This document shows positions 34,273 to 43,343 of a stretch of 64,000 nt of DNA, one piece after another. Under the pieces are notes generated by a model. It saw only the letters and a program-made list of their open reading frames with translations. It had not been told where the DNA came from and did no database searches. A program made the position numbers and the translations under genes. Within the stretch, counting starts at the first letter, position 1. The number at the start of each line of letters is the position of its first letter. Origin of the DNA: an uncultured Alphaproteobacteria bacterium (lineage in GTDB: Bacteria; Pseudomonadota; Alphaproteobacteria; Caulobacterales; Caulobacteraceae); assembly GCA_903822175.1 (NCBI GenBank), contig CAIJOB010000024.1, positions 42,876 to 106,875 on the forward strand, given 5' to 3'.

Positions 34273-35184
34273 ATGGATATCGCACTGGTCACCGAAGGCC
34301 TGGAGTTTCCCGAAGGCCCGATCGCCATGGCCGACGGCTCGATCATCCTGACCGAGATCAAGGGCAAGCGCCTGACCCGGGTCACGCCGGACGGGAAGAA
34401 GGAGACCGTCGTCGAGACCGGCGGCGGGCCGAACGGCGCGGCCATCGGCCCGGACGGCGCCATCTGGATTACCAACAACGGCGGCTCGTTCGAGTGGCTG
34501 GACAATATGGGCCTGACCATCCCCGGCCCGACGCCCGCCAGCCACAAGGGCGGGTCTCTGCAGCGCTATGACCTGCAGAGCGGCAAGCTCACGACCGTCT
34601 ATGACAACTGCGAAGGCCGGCCCCTGCACGGCCCCAACGACCTGGTGTTCGACAAGCAGGGCGGCGTCTGGTTCACCGACCACGGCTGCGGCACGCCGGA
34701 GGGCCGCAAGTACGGCGGGCTCTACTACGCCAAGACCGACGGCAGCCACATCAGCCGCCAGCGCGACCACCTGATCTCGCCCAATGGCATCGGCCTCTCG
34801 CCCGACGAAACCGTGGTCTATGCCGCCGACACCCAGATCGGCCGCCTCTGGGCTTTCGACGTGACCGAGCCCGGCGTGCTGGCGCCTGGCCCCGGCTTCG
34901 CGCCTGGCCGGGTGGTCTGCAACCTGCCGGACTATCAGCTGCTGGACAGCCTGGCGGTGGAAGCCGGCGGCAAGGTCTGTGTGGCGACGATCATCAACGG
35001 CGGCATCACCGCCTTCGACCCCGACGGCTCCACCGAGCATTTCCCCTTCCCGGACCTGATCTGCACCAACATCTGCTTCGGCGGCGCGGACATGATGGAC
35101 GCCTGGATCACCGCGTCCTCGACCGGCAAGCTCTACAAGGCCCGCTGGCCGCGGCCCGGCCTCAAGCTCAATTTCAACGCCTAG
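34273..35184 (+). CDS. SMP-30/gluconolactonase family lactonase
   Basis: 303 residues from the ATG at 34273, preceded by GAGGGGACGTC. The six-bladed propeller family begins LEFPEGPIAM with the metal Glu14, and has HGPNDLVFDKQG (Asn ligand) and YAADTQIGRLWAFD (Asp ligand) further on. Members hydrolyse sugar lactones or related esters with a divalent metal; no signal peptide is present, so it should be cytoplasmic. No sugar dehydrogenase is adjacent, so the lactone is unknown. It is the last gene before a 264-base gap that converges on the ABM-domain gene. Confidence 0.88.
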   Translation: MDIALVTEGLEFPEGPIAMADGSIILTEIKGKRLTRVTPDGKKETVVETGGGPNGAAIGPDGAIWITNNGGSFEWLDNMGLTIPGPTPASHKGGSLQRYDLQSGKLTTVYDNCEGRPLHGPNDLVFDKQGGVWFTDHGCGTPEGRKYGGLYYAKTDGSHISRQRDHLISPNGIGLSPDETVVYAADTQIGRLWAFDVTEPGVLAPGPGFAPGRVVCNLPDYQLLDSLAVEAGGKVCVATIINGGITAFDPDGSTEHFPFPDLICTNICFGGADMMDAWITASSTGKLYKARWPRPGLKLNFNA

Positions 35185-35339
35185 ATTTCCCGGCCAAGAC
35201 CGTCCGCTCACGGCGCTTGCCGCGGTGCGACATCCCGCCGCTGGGTCTGCCGGGCGAGCGCCGACAGGGTCAACGGATCGTTTACGGCCTATCCGTCGCA
35301 GTTCAAGCAGAATCCGACCAACTCGCGTGCAGCGCACAA

Positions 35340-35372
35340 TTTTCGCGCCCGAATTCCCCTGAGGCGCGAAAA
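35340..35372. repeat. Perfect 10-base inverted repeat in the 264-base convergent gap
   Basis: TTTTCGCGCC (35340-35349) and GGCGCGAAAA (35363-35372) are exact inverted copies around 13 bases. The gap 35185-35448 lies between the 3' ends of the SMP-30 and ABM genes, so it should not be a promoter of either. The T run is 5' of the stem on the plus strand, so it is not a standard terminator. I see no other feature in the gap. Confidence 0.6.
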
Positions 35373-35448
35373 CTTATGCAAAATCGATGGCTTAAAGCTG
35401 CGGCCCGCGGGTTCTACCCGATTCGAAGCCGCCGCCGGGAGCCGCCGG

Positions 35449-35742
35449 TCAGCCCACGCCGTCCAGATATTCGATCTCCGGCCGCCCCGCCAAAACCGCG
35501 CCGAACTTCGGGCCCGCGGCCTTGAAATAGTCGGTGCCGCCGTGATGGGTCAGCGCGTCCTGGTCCTTGTAGACCTCGAGCACCTTGTAGGTGGTCGGCT
35601 CGGTGCGGCTCTTGGTCAGCTGATAGGCGAGGTTCCCCGGCTCATTGGCGCGGACCTGCTTGGCGAGTTCGCCGAAGAAGGCCTCGAACTCGTCGGTCTT
35701 GCCCTCTTGGATCTTCAGGGTCGCGATGACACCGATGCTCAT
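35449..35742 (-). CDS. Antibiotic biosynthesis monooxygenase (ABM) domain protein
   Basis: 97 residues from the ATG at 35740-35742, preceded by GGAGGACGGC, which decides the start against an upstream open stretch. The ferredoxin-like ABM fold is recognisable in GVIATLKIQEGKTDEFEAFF, ANEPGNLAYQLTKS and YKVLEVYKDQDALTHH, ending GRPEIEYLD. Related proteins oxygenate quinones without cofactors or act as heme-degrading or dimeric small-molecule binders; several are stress-induced detoxifiers. The target is unknown and the gene stands alone. Confidence 0.88.
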   Translation of the reverse strand: MSIGVIATLKIQEGKTDEFEAFFGELAKQVRANEPGNLAYQLTKSRTEPTTYKVLEVYKDQDALTHHGGTDYFKAAGPKFGAVLAGRPEIEYLDGVG

Positions 35743-35833
35743 GCCGTCCTCCAAACGTTTGTTTGAACCGACGGTAAGGCGCGGCCGCGAGACGAGCAAG
35801 GCTCACTCGACGTCAGCGGCAACTTCAAAAGAA

Positions 35834-36118
35834 CTAGCGGCTTTCGTTCCAGCCGTAGGCCACCCAGTGGTGGCCGCCCAGGTGGCGGGCTTCGATGACG
35901 CCGTCGTTGCGGGCGCGGGCCGTGCGCCGGGCGCGGAGCGCCAGACCGGCGAAACCCAGCAGGGCCGAGGCCATCACCGCGATCACCGCGACGGTGGCGG
36001 TGAACACCACGAGCAGAACCGCGCCGACCACGACGGCGGCGACGGTGGCCAGAAGGCCGACGAGCACAGCCAGGCTGCGCAGGGCGGATCCGTGCCGAAC
36101 GGCGAACTCTTTCACCAT
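35834..36118 (-). CDS. Small membrane protein, two predicted helices
   Basis: 94 residues from the ATG at 36116-36118 with GAGGAAGCC before it. Residues about 10-55 are almost continuously hydrophobic (SLAVLVGLLATVAAVVVGAVLLVVF, then VAVIAVMASALLGFAGLAL), giving two helices, followed by a basic loop (RARRTARARND) and a polar end with histidines (EARHLGGHHWVAYGWNESR). There is no catalytic motif. It resembles small conserved proteins of Caulobacteraceae, but the function is unknown. Confidence 0.7.
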   Translation of the reverse strand: MVKEFAVRHGSALRSLAVLVGLLATVAAVVVGAVLLVVFTATVAVIAVMASALLGFAGLALRARRTARARNDGVIEARHLGGHHWVAYGWNESR

Positions 36119-36219
36119 GGCTTCCTCATCGGCTCTGTGGCTGAGCCTAAAGCAATTATGTCGTCCCAAGGTTGCGGAACGTCAACCATAGACACCCCGA
36201 AACGGGCACGAAAACGAAC

Positions 36220-36915
36220 TTATGCCGCACCTTGCAAGGACAATGCGCGCCGCTCGCCCATGGCCGCATCGAAAGCGGCGTTGATTGCGGCGGCCTTGAC
36301 CTCGGCCACCTCGACGAACTCGGCCGGCAGACCCCGCGCCCGCGCCCGGTCGGGATGCGCCTCGGAGAGCATGCTCCGCCGCGCGGCGCGCAGCTCGGCG
36401 TCGGAGCAGTCGTGGCGCACGCCCAGCACGGCGTAGGGATCGCCCGCCTCGGGGCCCAGGTGCGTCGCCTTCAGGCGGCGGAACACCAGCGGGCTCTGGC
36501 CGAACAGCTCTGACACGCGCTCCAGATAGGCCAGCTCATCGCCGGTCACCACGCCGTCGGACTGGGCGATGTGGAAAAGCCCGTCGACCACGTCTTCCAG
36601 CAGTTGCGGGCAGGCGTGGTAGCGTTTCTGCAGGCGCCGCGCATAGCCCTCGAAGCCGCGCGTGGTCTGCCGCGCCAGCTGATAGAGCCGCCGCACATTG
36701 CCTTCGCTGCCCTCGTCGGACTGGAAGACCTCGGAGAAAGCGAGCCACTCGCCGGTGTCGGCCTGGCCATCGGCCTTGGCCAGCTTTGCGCCAAGCGCGG
36801 TGACCGCGGTCGAGAACGCGGGGTCCTCGCCGGGAAGGCCCGGGGGGCAGACGTCGCACTCGGCCTCATCGAGGTTGCGAGCCGCGAGGCCAGCTATCTT
36901 GCGCCAGAAGCTCAT
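36220..36915 (-). CDS. TerB and DnaJ domain protein (DjlA-like co-chaperone)
   Basis: 231 residues from the ATG at 36913-36915. A TerB-like helical domain occupies about 35-140 (ALGAKLAKADGQADTGEW, SDGVVTGDELAYLERVSELFG), and a C-terminal J domain (about 160-231, DPYAVLGVRHDCSDAELRAARRSML) carries HPD in SEAHPDRARARGLP. This is the DjlA-type order, but no N-terminal membrane anchor is visible, so it is probably cytosolic. J proteins stimulate DnaK; djlA helps colanic acid signalling in Escherichia coli. The open frame upstream of 36915 has no family character. Divergent from the hydantoinase gene. Confidence 0.85.
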   Translation of the reverse strand: MSFWRKIAGLAARNLDEAECDVCPPGLPGEDPAFSTAVTALGAKLAKADGQADTGEWLAFSEVFQSDEGSEGNVRRLYQLARQTTRGFEGYARRLQKRYHACPQLLEDVVDGLFHIAQSDGVVTGDELAYLERVSELFGQSPLVFRRLKATHLGPEAGDPYAVLGVRHDCSDAELRAARRSMLSEAHPDRARARGLPAEFVEVAEVKAAAINAAFDAAMGERRALSLQGAA

Positions 36916-37028
36916 TGGGATAAGCAGCCATACGAGCGTGCAGGCCTGAAAACAATCGCGGGACGGGTTAAGTTTTGGACAGGTCGTGGCGCTTCTGGAT
37001 CGCCCCCTTTTCTGCGGAGCGCCGATAG

Positions 37029-40000
37029 GTGGTCGAAACAACCTGGCGCTTCTGGATCGACAGGGGTGGGACCTTCACCGATGTGATCGGTCAGGACGAC
37101 ACGGGCGCCGAAACCTCGCTCAAGCTGCTGTCCGCATCGGCGGCCTATCCGGACGCGGCCGTCGAGGCGATGCGGCGCATCCTGGGCGCCGGGCCGGGCG
37201 AGCCCTTCCCGGCGAAACGCGTCGACGCCATCAAGATGGGCACCACCGTCGCCACCAACGCGCTTCTGGAACGCGCCGGGGCGAAGACGCTGTTCGTCAC
37301 CACCCAGGGCTTCGCCGATTCGGTGCTGATCGGCGACCAGGCGCGGCCCGACCTCTTCGCGCTGACCATCGTGCGTCCAGCCCCGCTCTATTCCGGGGTG
37401 ATCGAGGCCGACGAGCGGCTGGACGCGCAGGGCGGCGTTGTCCGCGCGCTCGACCGCGAGGCGCTCAGGCGCGAACTTACGGCCGCCGCGGATCAAGGCT
37501 TCACCTCCGTCGCCATCGCCTTCCTGCATTCCGATCTGAACCCGGCGCACGAGCTGGCGGCCGGCGAGATCGCTAAGGCGCTCGGTTTCCCATTCGTTGC
37601 CTTGAGCCACGAGGTTTCACCCCTGCCGCGGTTTATTCCGCGCGCCGAGACCACCATCGCCGACGCCTATCTGACCCCGATCCTGCAGGACTATGTGCGC
37701 CGGGTCGCCGGGGCGGTGGCCGGAGCGCCGCTGTTCTTCATGACCTCGGCCGGCGGCCTGGTCCGCGCCGAGGCCTTCCGCGGCAAGGACGCGGTGGTCT
37801 CCGGCCCGGCCGGCGGCGTGGTGGGTGTCGCGCGGACGGCGGCGCAGGCGGACGCGCCCGCCGTGCTCGGCTTTGACATGGGCGGCACCTCCACCGACGT
37901 CTGCCGCTACGCCGGCCAACTGGAGCGCCGCGACACCGCCAAAGTCGCCGGCGCCAAGATCCGTTCGCCCATGCTCGACGTCGAGACGGTGGCGGCCGGC
38001 GGCGGGTCTATTCTCACCTTCGACGGCATGCGCGCCCGCGCGGGCCCGGCCAGCGCCGGCGCTGACCCTGGCCCCGCCGCCTACGGGCGCGGCGGCCCGG
38101 CCACCGTCACCGACGCCAACCTGGTGCTGGGCCGCCTCGACCCGCGCTTCTTCCCCTCGGTCTTTGGCCCCAAGGGCGACGCGCCGCTGGACCCCGGCGC
38201 CGCCCGCGCGCGGCTGACCCAACTAGCTCAGGCCATGGGCGCGGCCAGCGTCGAGGCCGCCGCCGAGGGCTTCGTCGCCGTCGCCGTCGAGCAGATGGCT
38301 CAGGCCGTGCGCCGCATCTCCACCGAGCGCGGCTTCGACCCCAGGGACCACGCGCTCACCGCCTTCGGCGGCGCCGCCGGCCAGGTCGCCTGCCAGACCG
38401 CCGAGGCGCTGGGCGTGGCCGAGATTCTCTGCCCAAGGTACGGCAGCGTGCTCAGCGCCTGGGGCATCGGCCAGGCGCAGGTGACGGCGCTGCGGGAAAA
38501 GAGCCTGGAAATCCCGCTCGACGAGCGCGGGATGGGTCCGGCCTACATCAATCTGGTCCTGCTGGAAGGCGCCGCTCTGTTGGCGCTGAAAGAGCAAGGA
38601 GCCGAGGCCGGCGCCGCACGGTGGAGGATGCGCCTGCGCTACGAGGGCGCCGACGCTGAACTTCACGTGCCCTATGCCGACCTTGCCACCGCCAAGGCCG
38701 CCTTCGAGGAGGCCCATCAGCGCCTGTTCGGCTTCATCGAACCCGCCCGCACCATCCTGATCGCGGCGGTGGAGGCGGAGGCCGCCAGCAATCCTTCTCC
38801 CCCTGTGGGAGAAGGTGGCAGCCGAAGGCTGACGGATGTGGGGTCGAAAGCCCTATCCGCGCCGACCGCCGCATCGCGCGGAGAGCGGAGCGAAACCCCA
38901 CATCCGACCGGCTCCGCCGGCCACCTTCTCCCACAAGGGGAGAAGGACAGTGTCAGGATGTTCGCCCACGGCGCCTGGCACGATGCGCCGGTCATCGCCG
39001 CCGATGCGTTCCGCGACATCGAAGGCCCCGCCCTGATCGTCCGCGCCGACACCCAGATCGCGCTGGCCCCCGGCTGGCGCGCGACCGCCGAGGCGGACGG
39101 CCTGATCCGCCTCACCGCCACCGGCGCGGTCCGCAGCCACGCCATCGCCCTCGATAAGCCCGACCCCGTCACCCTCGAACTCTTCAACCGCCGCTTCATG
39201 GGCGTGGCCGAGGCCATGGGCGCCGCCCTCGAACGCACCGCGCACTCGGTGAACATCAAGGAGCGGTTGGACTTTTCCTGCGCCCTGTTCGACGCCGACG
39301 GCGGGCTGGTGGCCAATGCGCCGCACATGCCGGTGCATCTGGGGAGCATGGGCGCCTCCGTCCGCGCCGTGCGCGACCGCCATCCCGTGCTGCACGCCGG
39401 CGAGGCCTTCGCGCTCAACAACCCCTACGCCGGCGGCACGCACCTGCCGGACATCACGGTGGTCATGCCGGTGTTCATGGCGCCAGATGATGCAGAAGCC
39501 AGCTTCTACGTCGCCGCCCGCGGCCACCACGCCGACGTCGGCGGGGTGCAGCCGGGCTCGATGCCGCCCTTCTCGCACACTATCGACGAGGAGGGCGTCA
39601 TGCTGGACGCCTTACCTATCATGCGCGAGCACCGCTTCCTGGAAGCGGAGACCCGCGCGGCGCTCGCCTCCGGCCAATGGCCCGCCCGCAACCCCGACAC
39701 CAACGTCGCCGACCTGAAGGCGCAGATCGCCGCCTGCCAGGCGGGCGCCTCGGCGGTCTCGGAGATGATCCGCAGCTACAGCTCGGCGGTCGTTGCGAGG
39801 TATATGACCTTCGTGCAGCAGAACGCCGCCGCCGCCGTGCGCCGCGCGGTGGGCAAGCTGACCGACGGTTCGGCCCGCATCCCGGTCGATGGCGGCGGCG
39901 AGATCGTGGTCACCACCACGGTGGACGCTGAAGCCGGGACGGCGACGCTGGATTTCCGCGACAGCGCCGATCAGCTCACCACCAATTTCAACGGCCCCTC

Positions 40001-40706
40001 GGCCATCGTCGACGCCGCGGCGCTCTATGTCTTCCGCACCCTGGTGGACGATGACATCCCGCTCAACTCCGGCTGCCTGGAGCCGCTGAAGATCCTGACG
40101 CGGCCAGGCTCCATGCTCGATCCCAGGCCGCCCGCCGCCGTGGTCGCCGGCAACGTCGAGACCAGCCAGCACGTGGTCGACGCCCTCTATGCGGCGCTGG
40201 GCGTGATGGCCAACTGCCTGGGCACCATGAGCAACTTCACCTTCGGCGACGAGCAGCGGCAGTACTACGAGACGATCTGCGGCGGCTCCGGCGCCACGGC
40301 CAGCGCGCCCGGCGCCAGCGCCTGCCACACCCACATGACCAACTCCCGCCTCACCGATCCGGAGATCCTCGAGCGCCGCTTCCCGGTGCGGGTGGAAAGC
40401 TTCGGCGTTCGGCACGGTTCGGGCGGCGTGGGCGCACAGGCCGGCGGCGACGGCGCGATCCGTCGCATCCGCTTCCTACTCCCGATGGAGGCCGCCCTGC
40501 TCTCCTCTCGCCGCATCAACGCGCCCCAGGGCCTGAAGGGCGGCGGTGCAGCCAAACCCGGCGCTCAGCGTTTGATCGCCGCGTCCGGGGTGGTTACAGA
40601 CCTCCCCGGCTGCTTCGCCGTCAACGTCGAGGCCGGCGACATCATCGAGATCGAGACTCCTGGCGGCGGCGGCTTCGGTCCCGCCCCCAAATCGCCAACC
40701 GCCTGA
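37029..40706 (+). CDS. Fused hydantoinase A/B (5-oxoprolinase-type) protein with an in-frame repeat insert
   Basis: 1225 residues from a GTG at 37029. The HyuA half (about 5-585) shows the ATP-binding DRGGTFTDVIG, KMGTTVATNALLERAG and FDMGGTSTDV. Residues 588-639 come from a palindromic DNA repeat (see 38793-38946). The HyuB half runs about 700-1220 with ERTAHSVNIKERLDFSCALFD, HVVDALYAALG and the glycine-rich C-terminus. Fused HyuAB enzymes hydrolyse 5-oxoproline or hydantoins with ATP. The inserted stretch sits at the domain junction, so it is likely a tolerated linker. The reading frame is preserved and no neighbour suggests a pathway. Substrate specificity is unknown. Confidence 0.9.
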   Translation: MVETTWRFWIDRGGTFTDVIGQDDTGAETSLKLLSASAAYPDAAVEAMRRILGAGPGEPFPAKRVDAIKMGTTVATNALLERAGAKTLFVTTQGFADSVLIGDQARPDLFALTIVRPAPLYSGVIEADERLDAQGGVVRALDREALRRELTAAADQGFTSVAIAFLHSDLNPAHELAAGEIAKALGFPFVALSHEVSPLPRFIPRAETTIADAYLTPILQDYVRRVAGAVAGAPLFFMTSAGGLVRAEAFRGKDAVVSGPAGGVVGVARTAAQADAPAVLGFDMGGTSTDVCRYAGQLERRDTAKVAGAKIRSPMLDVETVAAGGGSILTFDGMRARAGPASAGADPGPAAYGRGGPATVTDANLVLGRLDPRFFPSVFGPKGDAPLDPGAARARLTQLAQAMGAASVEAAAEGFVAVAVEQMAQAVRRISTERGFDPRDHALTAFGGAAGQVACQTAEALGVAEILCPRYGSVLSAWGIGQAQVTALREKSLEIPLDERGMGPAYINLVLLEGAALLALKEQGAEAGAARWRMRLRYEGADAELHVPYADLATAKAAFEEAHQRLFGFIEPARTILIAAVEAEAASNPSPPVGEGGSRRLTDVGSKALSAPTAASRGERSETPHPTGSAGHLLPQGEKDSVRMFAHGAWHDAPVIAADAFRDIEGPALIVRADTQIALAPGWRATAEADGLIRLTATGAVRSHAIALDKPDPVTLELFNRRFMGVAEAMGAALERTAHSVNIKERLDFSCALFDADGGLVANAPHMPVHLGSMGASVRAVRDRHPVLHAGEAFALNNPYAGGTHLPDITVVMPVFMAPDDAEASFYVAARGHHADVGGVQPGSMPPFSHTIDEEGVMLDALPIMREHRFLEAETRAALASGQWPARNPDTNVADLKAQIAACQAGASAVSEMIRSYSSAVVARYMTFVQQNAAAAVRRAVGKLTDGSARIPVDGGGEIVVTTTVDAEAGTATLDFRDSADQLTTNFNGPSAIVDAAALYVFRTLVDDDIPLNSGCLEPLKILTRPGSMLDPRPPAAVVAGNVETSQHVVDALYAALGVMANCLGTMSNFTFGDEQRQYYETICGGSGATASAPGASACHTHMTNSRLTDPEILERRFPVRVESFGVRHGSGGVGAQAGGDGAIRRIRFLLPMEAALLSSRRINAPQGLKGGGAAKPGAQRLIAASGVVTDLPGCFAVNVEAGDIIEIETPGGGGFGPAPKSPTA
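38793..38946. repeat. Palindromic repeat element inserted inside the hydantoinase coding sequence
   Basis: Two arms of about 51 bases are inverted copies: 38793-38843 begins CCTTCTCCCCCTGTGGGAG and the reverse complement of 38896-38946 begins CCTTCTCCCCTTGTGGGAG; only the inner AGCCGAAGGCTGAC segment differs clearly. A loop of about 50 bases separates them. Read in the gene frame it encodes about 52 residues including PPVGEGGSRRLTDVG and ETPHPTGSAGHLLPQGEK, a signature I recognise from repeats in alphaproteobacterial proteins. Confidence 0.9.
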
Positions 40707-40738
40707 TTTTCGGCGAAATCCAAGGTATCAGTCGCGTT

Positions 40739-41449
40739 ATGGCTCCCCTCGCACTCGCTCTCGCCCTCTTCCTGCAGGCCCAACCTGCGACCACGGACCC
40801 GGCGACCCTGCTGGGCGCGCCGCCGGAGAAGGCTGGCGATGCGATCGCCGACAAGCTGGCCGAGGCGCCGCCTGCCGCCGAAGAACCCGCACCAGCGGAG
40901 GAAGACCGCTTCCCGGCCGGCGCGCCGCACGACGACTATCAGTTCGTCGCCTGGTGCTACGGCAACCTGCGCGCCTACCTCGACCTGCATGATCAGGTGA
41001 TGCCTGAGGTGACCCGGATCGAAAGCACCTTCCGTCCGCCGGACCGTAAGCTCTCCGACGACCTCAAGGTCTATGCCGACATGCAGAAGGAGGGCCGGGT
41101 CCAGCTGAAGCAGTTCCGCGCGGCCCTGACCGCCGCCGAGAAGGCCAGCCTCAAGCCGATCAACATCCAGGGCGCCGCCGCCGTGACGAAGGGACAGGAG
41201 GTCTGGCGGGTCACGCCGGACATCACGCCCGCGCGCCTCGCCCAGGCCTGGATGAGCTGGGACCTGCCGAGGCGCTGCGAGGTGACCTCGAAGAACCTGC
41301 AGGCCAAGGCGACCCTGATGGGCGGCGCCTTTAAGATCAACGAAGAGCCCGCGGCTGAAGCCCCGCCCGCGGAAGCGCCGGCTCCCGCGGAAGCTCCGCC
41401 GCCTGCGCCCGCGCCGGCGGAGACGCCGCCCAGCCCGTCACCGAACTAG
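40739..41449 (+). CDS. Secreted protein of unknown function with Pro/Ala-rich tail
   Basis: 236 residues. A signal peptide (MAPLALALALFLQAQP) is followed by an acidic Ala/Pro stretch (AEEPAPAEEDRF), a helical central part with YQFVAWCYGNLRAYLDLHDQVMPEV, and a C-terminal tail of PAEAP-type repeats. Two cysteines (WCYG, RRCEV) could form a disulfide. I do not recognise the family; the extended tail and central helical block suggest a periplasmic or surface protein. It follows the hydantoinase gene by 32 bases. Its stop shares CTAG with the converging aminotransferase. Confidence 0.7.
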   Translation: MAPLALALALFLQAQPATTDPATLLGAPPEKAGDAIADKLAEAPPAAEEPAPAEEDRFPAGAPHDDYQFVAWCYGNLRAYLDLHDQVMPEVTRIESTFRPPDRKLSDDLKVYADMQKEGRVQLKQFRAALTAAEKASLKPINIQGAAAVTKGQEVWRVTPDITPARLAQAWMSWDLPRRCEVTSKNLQAKATLMGGAFKINEEPAAEAPPAEAPAPAEAPPPAPAPAETPPSPSPN

Positions 41450-42621
41450 CCGCCGAGGTAGGCCCCCAGCCGCCTCAGACCCTCGGCGTTCTTTTCCGGG
41501 CGGTTGGCGAAGCACCAGCGCAGCCAGCCCTCGCCTTCTGGCCCGAAGGCGGAGCCGGGGGCCAAGCCCATGTCGGCCTTGGCGATCAGGTCCTTGGCGA
41601 GCGCCAGGGAATCGCCGCGCCCGTCGATGCGGAAGAAGGCGTACATGCCGCCCTCCGGCTCCGGCGCCTCGACGCCCGGCAGCGCGCGCAGGCCGCTCAG
41701 GACCAGGTCCTTGGCCGCCGTCAGTTCGGCGCGCAGTTCGGCGATGTGCGGCTCGCCATCGCGCAGCGCCGCGATCGCCCCGCTCTGGATGAAGTCCGGG
41801 GCGCAGGAGGTGTTGTACTCGATGATCACCCCCATCGAATCGACCAGCGACTTTGGCAGCACCATCCAGCCCATCCGCCAGCCGGTCATCCGCCAGGCCT
41901 TGGAGAAGGTGTTGGTGGCCACCACCCGCTCATCCTCCTCGGCCAGTGGCAGGAACGAGGGCGCGCACTTCCCCGGCCCGAAAATCAGCCGCTCGTAGGG
42001 GTCGTCGGTGATCAGCCAGATGCCGTACTCGCGGCAGCGCGCCAGGATCGGCGCGCGGTCCTCCGCCGGCAGGGTCCAGCCGGTTGGATTGTTCGGCGAA
42101 TTGAGGAACAGCGCCTTGGTGTCGGGTGTCAGCGCATCCATCAGCCGGTCGAGGTCGAGCCGCCAGCGCCCCTGCGCCGGGTCCAGCGGGACGGTCTCGA
42201 GCCTGGCCGACAGGATGCGCGGGATCTCCACGATGTTCGGCCAGGCGGGCGTGGTCACCACCACCTTGTCACCCGGCGAGACCACCGCCTGGCTGACCAG
42301 CATCAGCGCATTGACCCCGGCGCTGGTGATCGCCAGCCGCCCGACACCGACGGGCCGTTCGTGTAGGCGCTCAAGGTAGTCGGAGAGCGCCTCGCGCAGG
42401 TCCAAGCGGCCGAGGTTGTGGGTGTAGTAGGTCTCGCCGGCCATCAGCGCCTTGGCGGTGGCCTCCCGGATGAAGTCCGGCGTTGGGCGGTCGCTCTCGC
42501 CGACCCAGAACTTCAACACGTCCTGGCGGGCCATGCCGGCGTTGGCGACCTCGCGGATCTGCGACATGCGCAGCGCCAGCACCTCGGCGCGCGCGACGGC
42601 CGGACTTTTCGGATCGGTCAT
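41446..42621 (-). CDS. Class I/II pyridoxal phosphate aminotransferase
   Basis: 391 residues from the ATG at 42619-42621. The PLP lysine is Lys241 in NTFSKAWRMTGWRMGW; LNSPNNPTGWTLP, TDDPYERLIF and the arginine near RWCFANRP complete the type I fold. It resembles AspC-like enzymes that transaminate aspartate or related amino acids, but the substrate cannot be fixed. The open frame extends further upstream inside the glutathione transferase gene and is not credible. The start overlaps that gene's stop by one base (TGATG), so the two are translationally coupled. The stop overlaps the end of the converging gene. Confidence 0.9.
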   Translation of the reverse strand: MTDPKSPAVARAEVLALRMSQIREVANAGMARQDVLKFWVGESDRPTPDFIREATAKALMAGETYYTHNLGRLDLREALSDYLERLHERPVGVGRLAITSAGVNALMLVSQAVVSPGDKVVVTTPAWPNIVEIPRILSARLETVPLDPAQGRWRLDLDRLMDALTPDTKALFLNSPNNPTGWTLPAEDRAPILARCREYGIWLITDDPYERLIFGPGKCAPSFLPLAEEDERVVATNTFSKAWRMTGWRMGWMVLPKSLVDSMGVIIEYNTSCAPDFIQSGAIAALRDGEPHIAELRAELTAAKDLVLSGLRALPGVEAPEPEGGMYAFFRIDGRGDSLALAKDLIAKADMGLAPGSAFGPEGEGWLRWCFANRPEKNAEGLRRLGAYLGG

Positions 42622-43259
42622 CAACCCTCGCCCGGCCGCACCAGCTTGTAGGGCTGATTGACCGCCTTGAAGGCCGGCAGGGCCTCGCACATCGCCGCGT
42701 GGGCCTTCAGCGCCGGCCACTTCGCCCAGTCGAACTCGTCAGGCAGGGCGCCGGTGATGAAGCCCCACATGGTGGTCAGCATGACGTCGGCGTGGCTGAG
42801 CGCGCCGTCGAACAGATAGGGCGTCGCACGCCCGGCGCGTTCGGCCTCGAGCAGGTCCAGAGTCTCGACGATCTGCGCCTGGCAGCGTTCGACCCAAAGC
42901 GGGAAGGCCTGCTCGCGCAGCACCCGCTCGTAGAGCAGGCTCACGCCCTTGTCGGCGACGCCCGCCGCGAAGCCGCAGATCTGCAGCGACTCGTGGCCCT
43001 GGGCGCCCGGACGCGCCAGGCTTGCCCGCGCCGGGCCGGCTATGTCGTCCACCACGACCAGGATGGAAGCTGAGTCGACGTAGGCCTTGTGGTCGTCGGT
43101 CACGAGGGTCGGCACCCGGCGCAGCGGGTTCAGCTTGGCGATCTTGTCGGCGTCGCCGAACGTCGACCAGGGCTTGTGCTGGAAGGCCATGCCGTAGGTC
43201 GTCAGCGCGATCCCCACCCGCCGCACGAACGGTGAGTCATATTGCCCGATCAGCATCAT
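42621..43259 (-). CDS. Glutathione S-transferase family protein
   Basis: 212 residues. The N-terminal domain begins LIGQYDSPFVRRVGIALTTYGM, where Ser near residue 9 is the usual catalytic position, and carries NPLRRVPTLVTDD and VDSASILVVVDD. The C-terminal domain has the conserved GALSHADVMLTTMW. It probably conjugates glutathione to an electrophile or isomerises a maleyl compound. Coupled to the aminotransferase gene by a one-base overlap, hence possibly part of an amino-acid or aromatic catabolic step; this is inference. Confidence 0.9.
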   Translation of the reverse strand: MMLIGQYDSPFVRRVGIALTTYGMAFQHKPWSTFGDADKIAKLNPLRRVPTLVTDDHKAYVDSASILVVVDDIAGPARASLARPGAQGHESLQICGFAAGVADKGVSLLYERVLREQAFPLWVERCQAQIVETLDLLEAERAGRATPYLFDGALSHADVMLTTMWGFITGALPDEFDWAKWPALKAHAAMCEALPAFKAVNQPYKLVRPGEG

Positions 43260-43343
43260 GGCGCGCGTCCCCGAGGAGTCCCGAAGACGTCTAGATAGCC
43301 GTCACAGCAATTTCCGGAAGGGCGCCGAACCCAAAAACCTCCC

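Noticed and set aside
35400..35448. tRNA-like piece (GGGTTCTACCCGATTCGAAGCC) near the ABM gene
   Set aside because: No acceptor stem, D-arm or anticodon arm can be built around it, so it is chance similarity.
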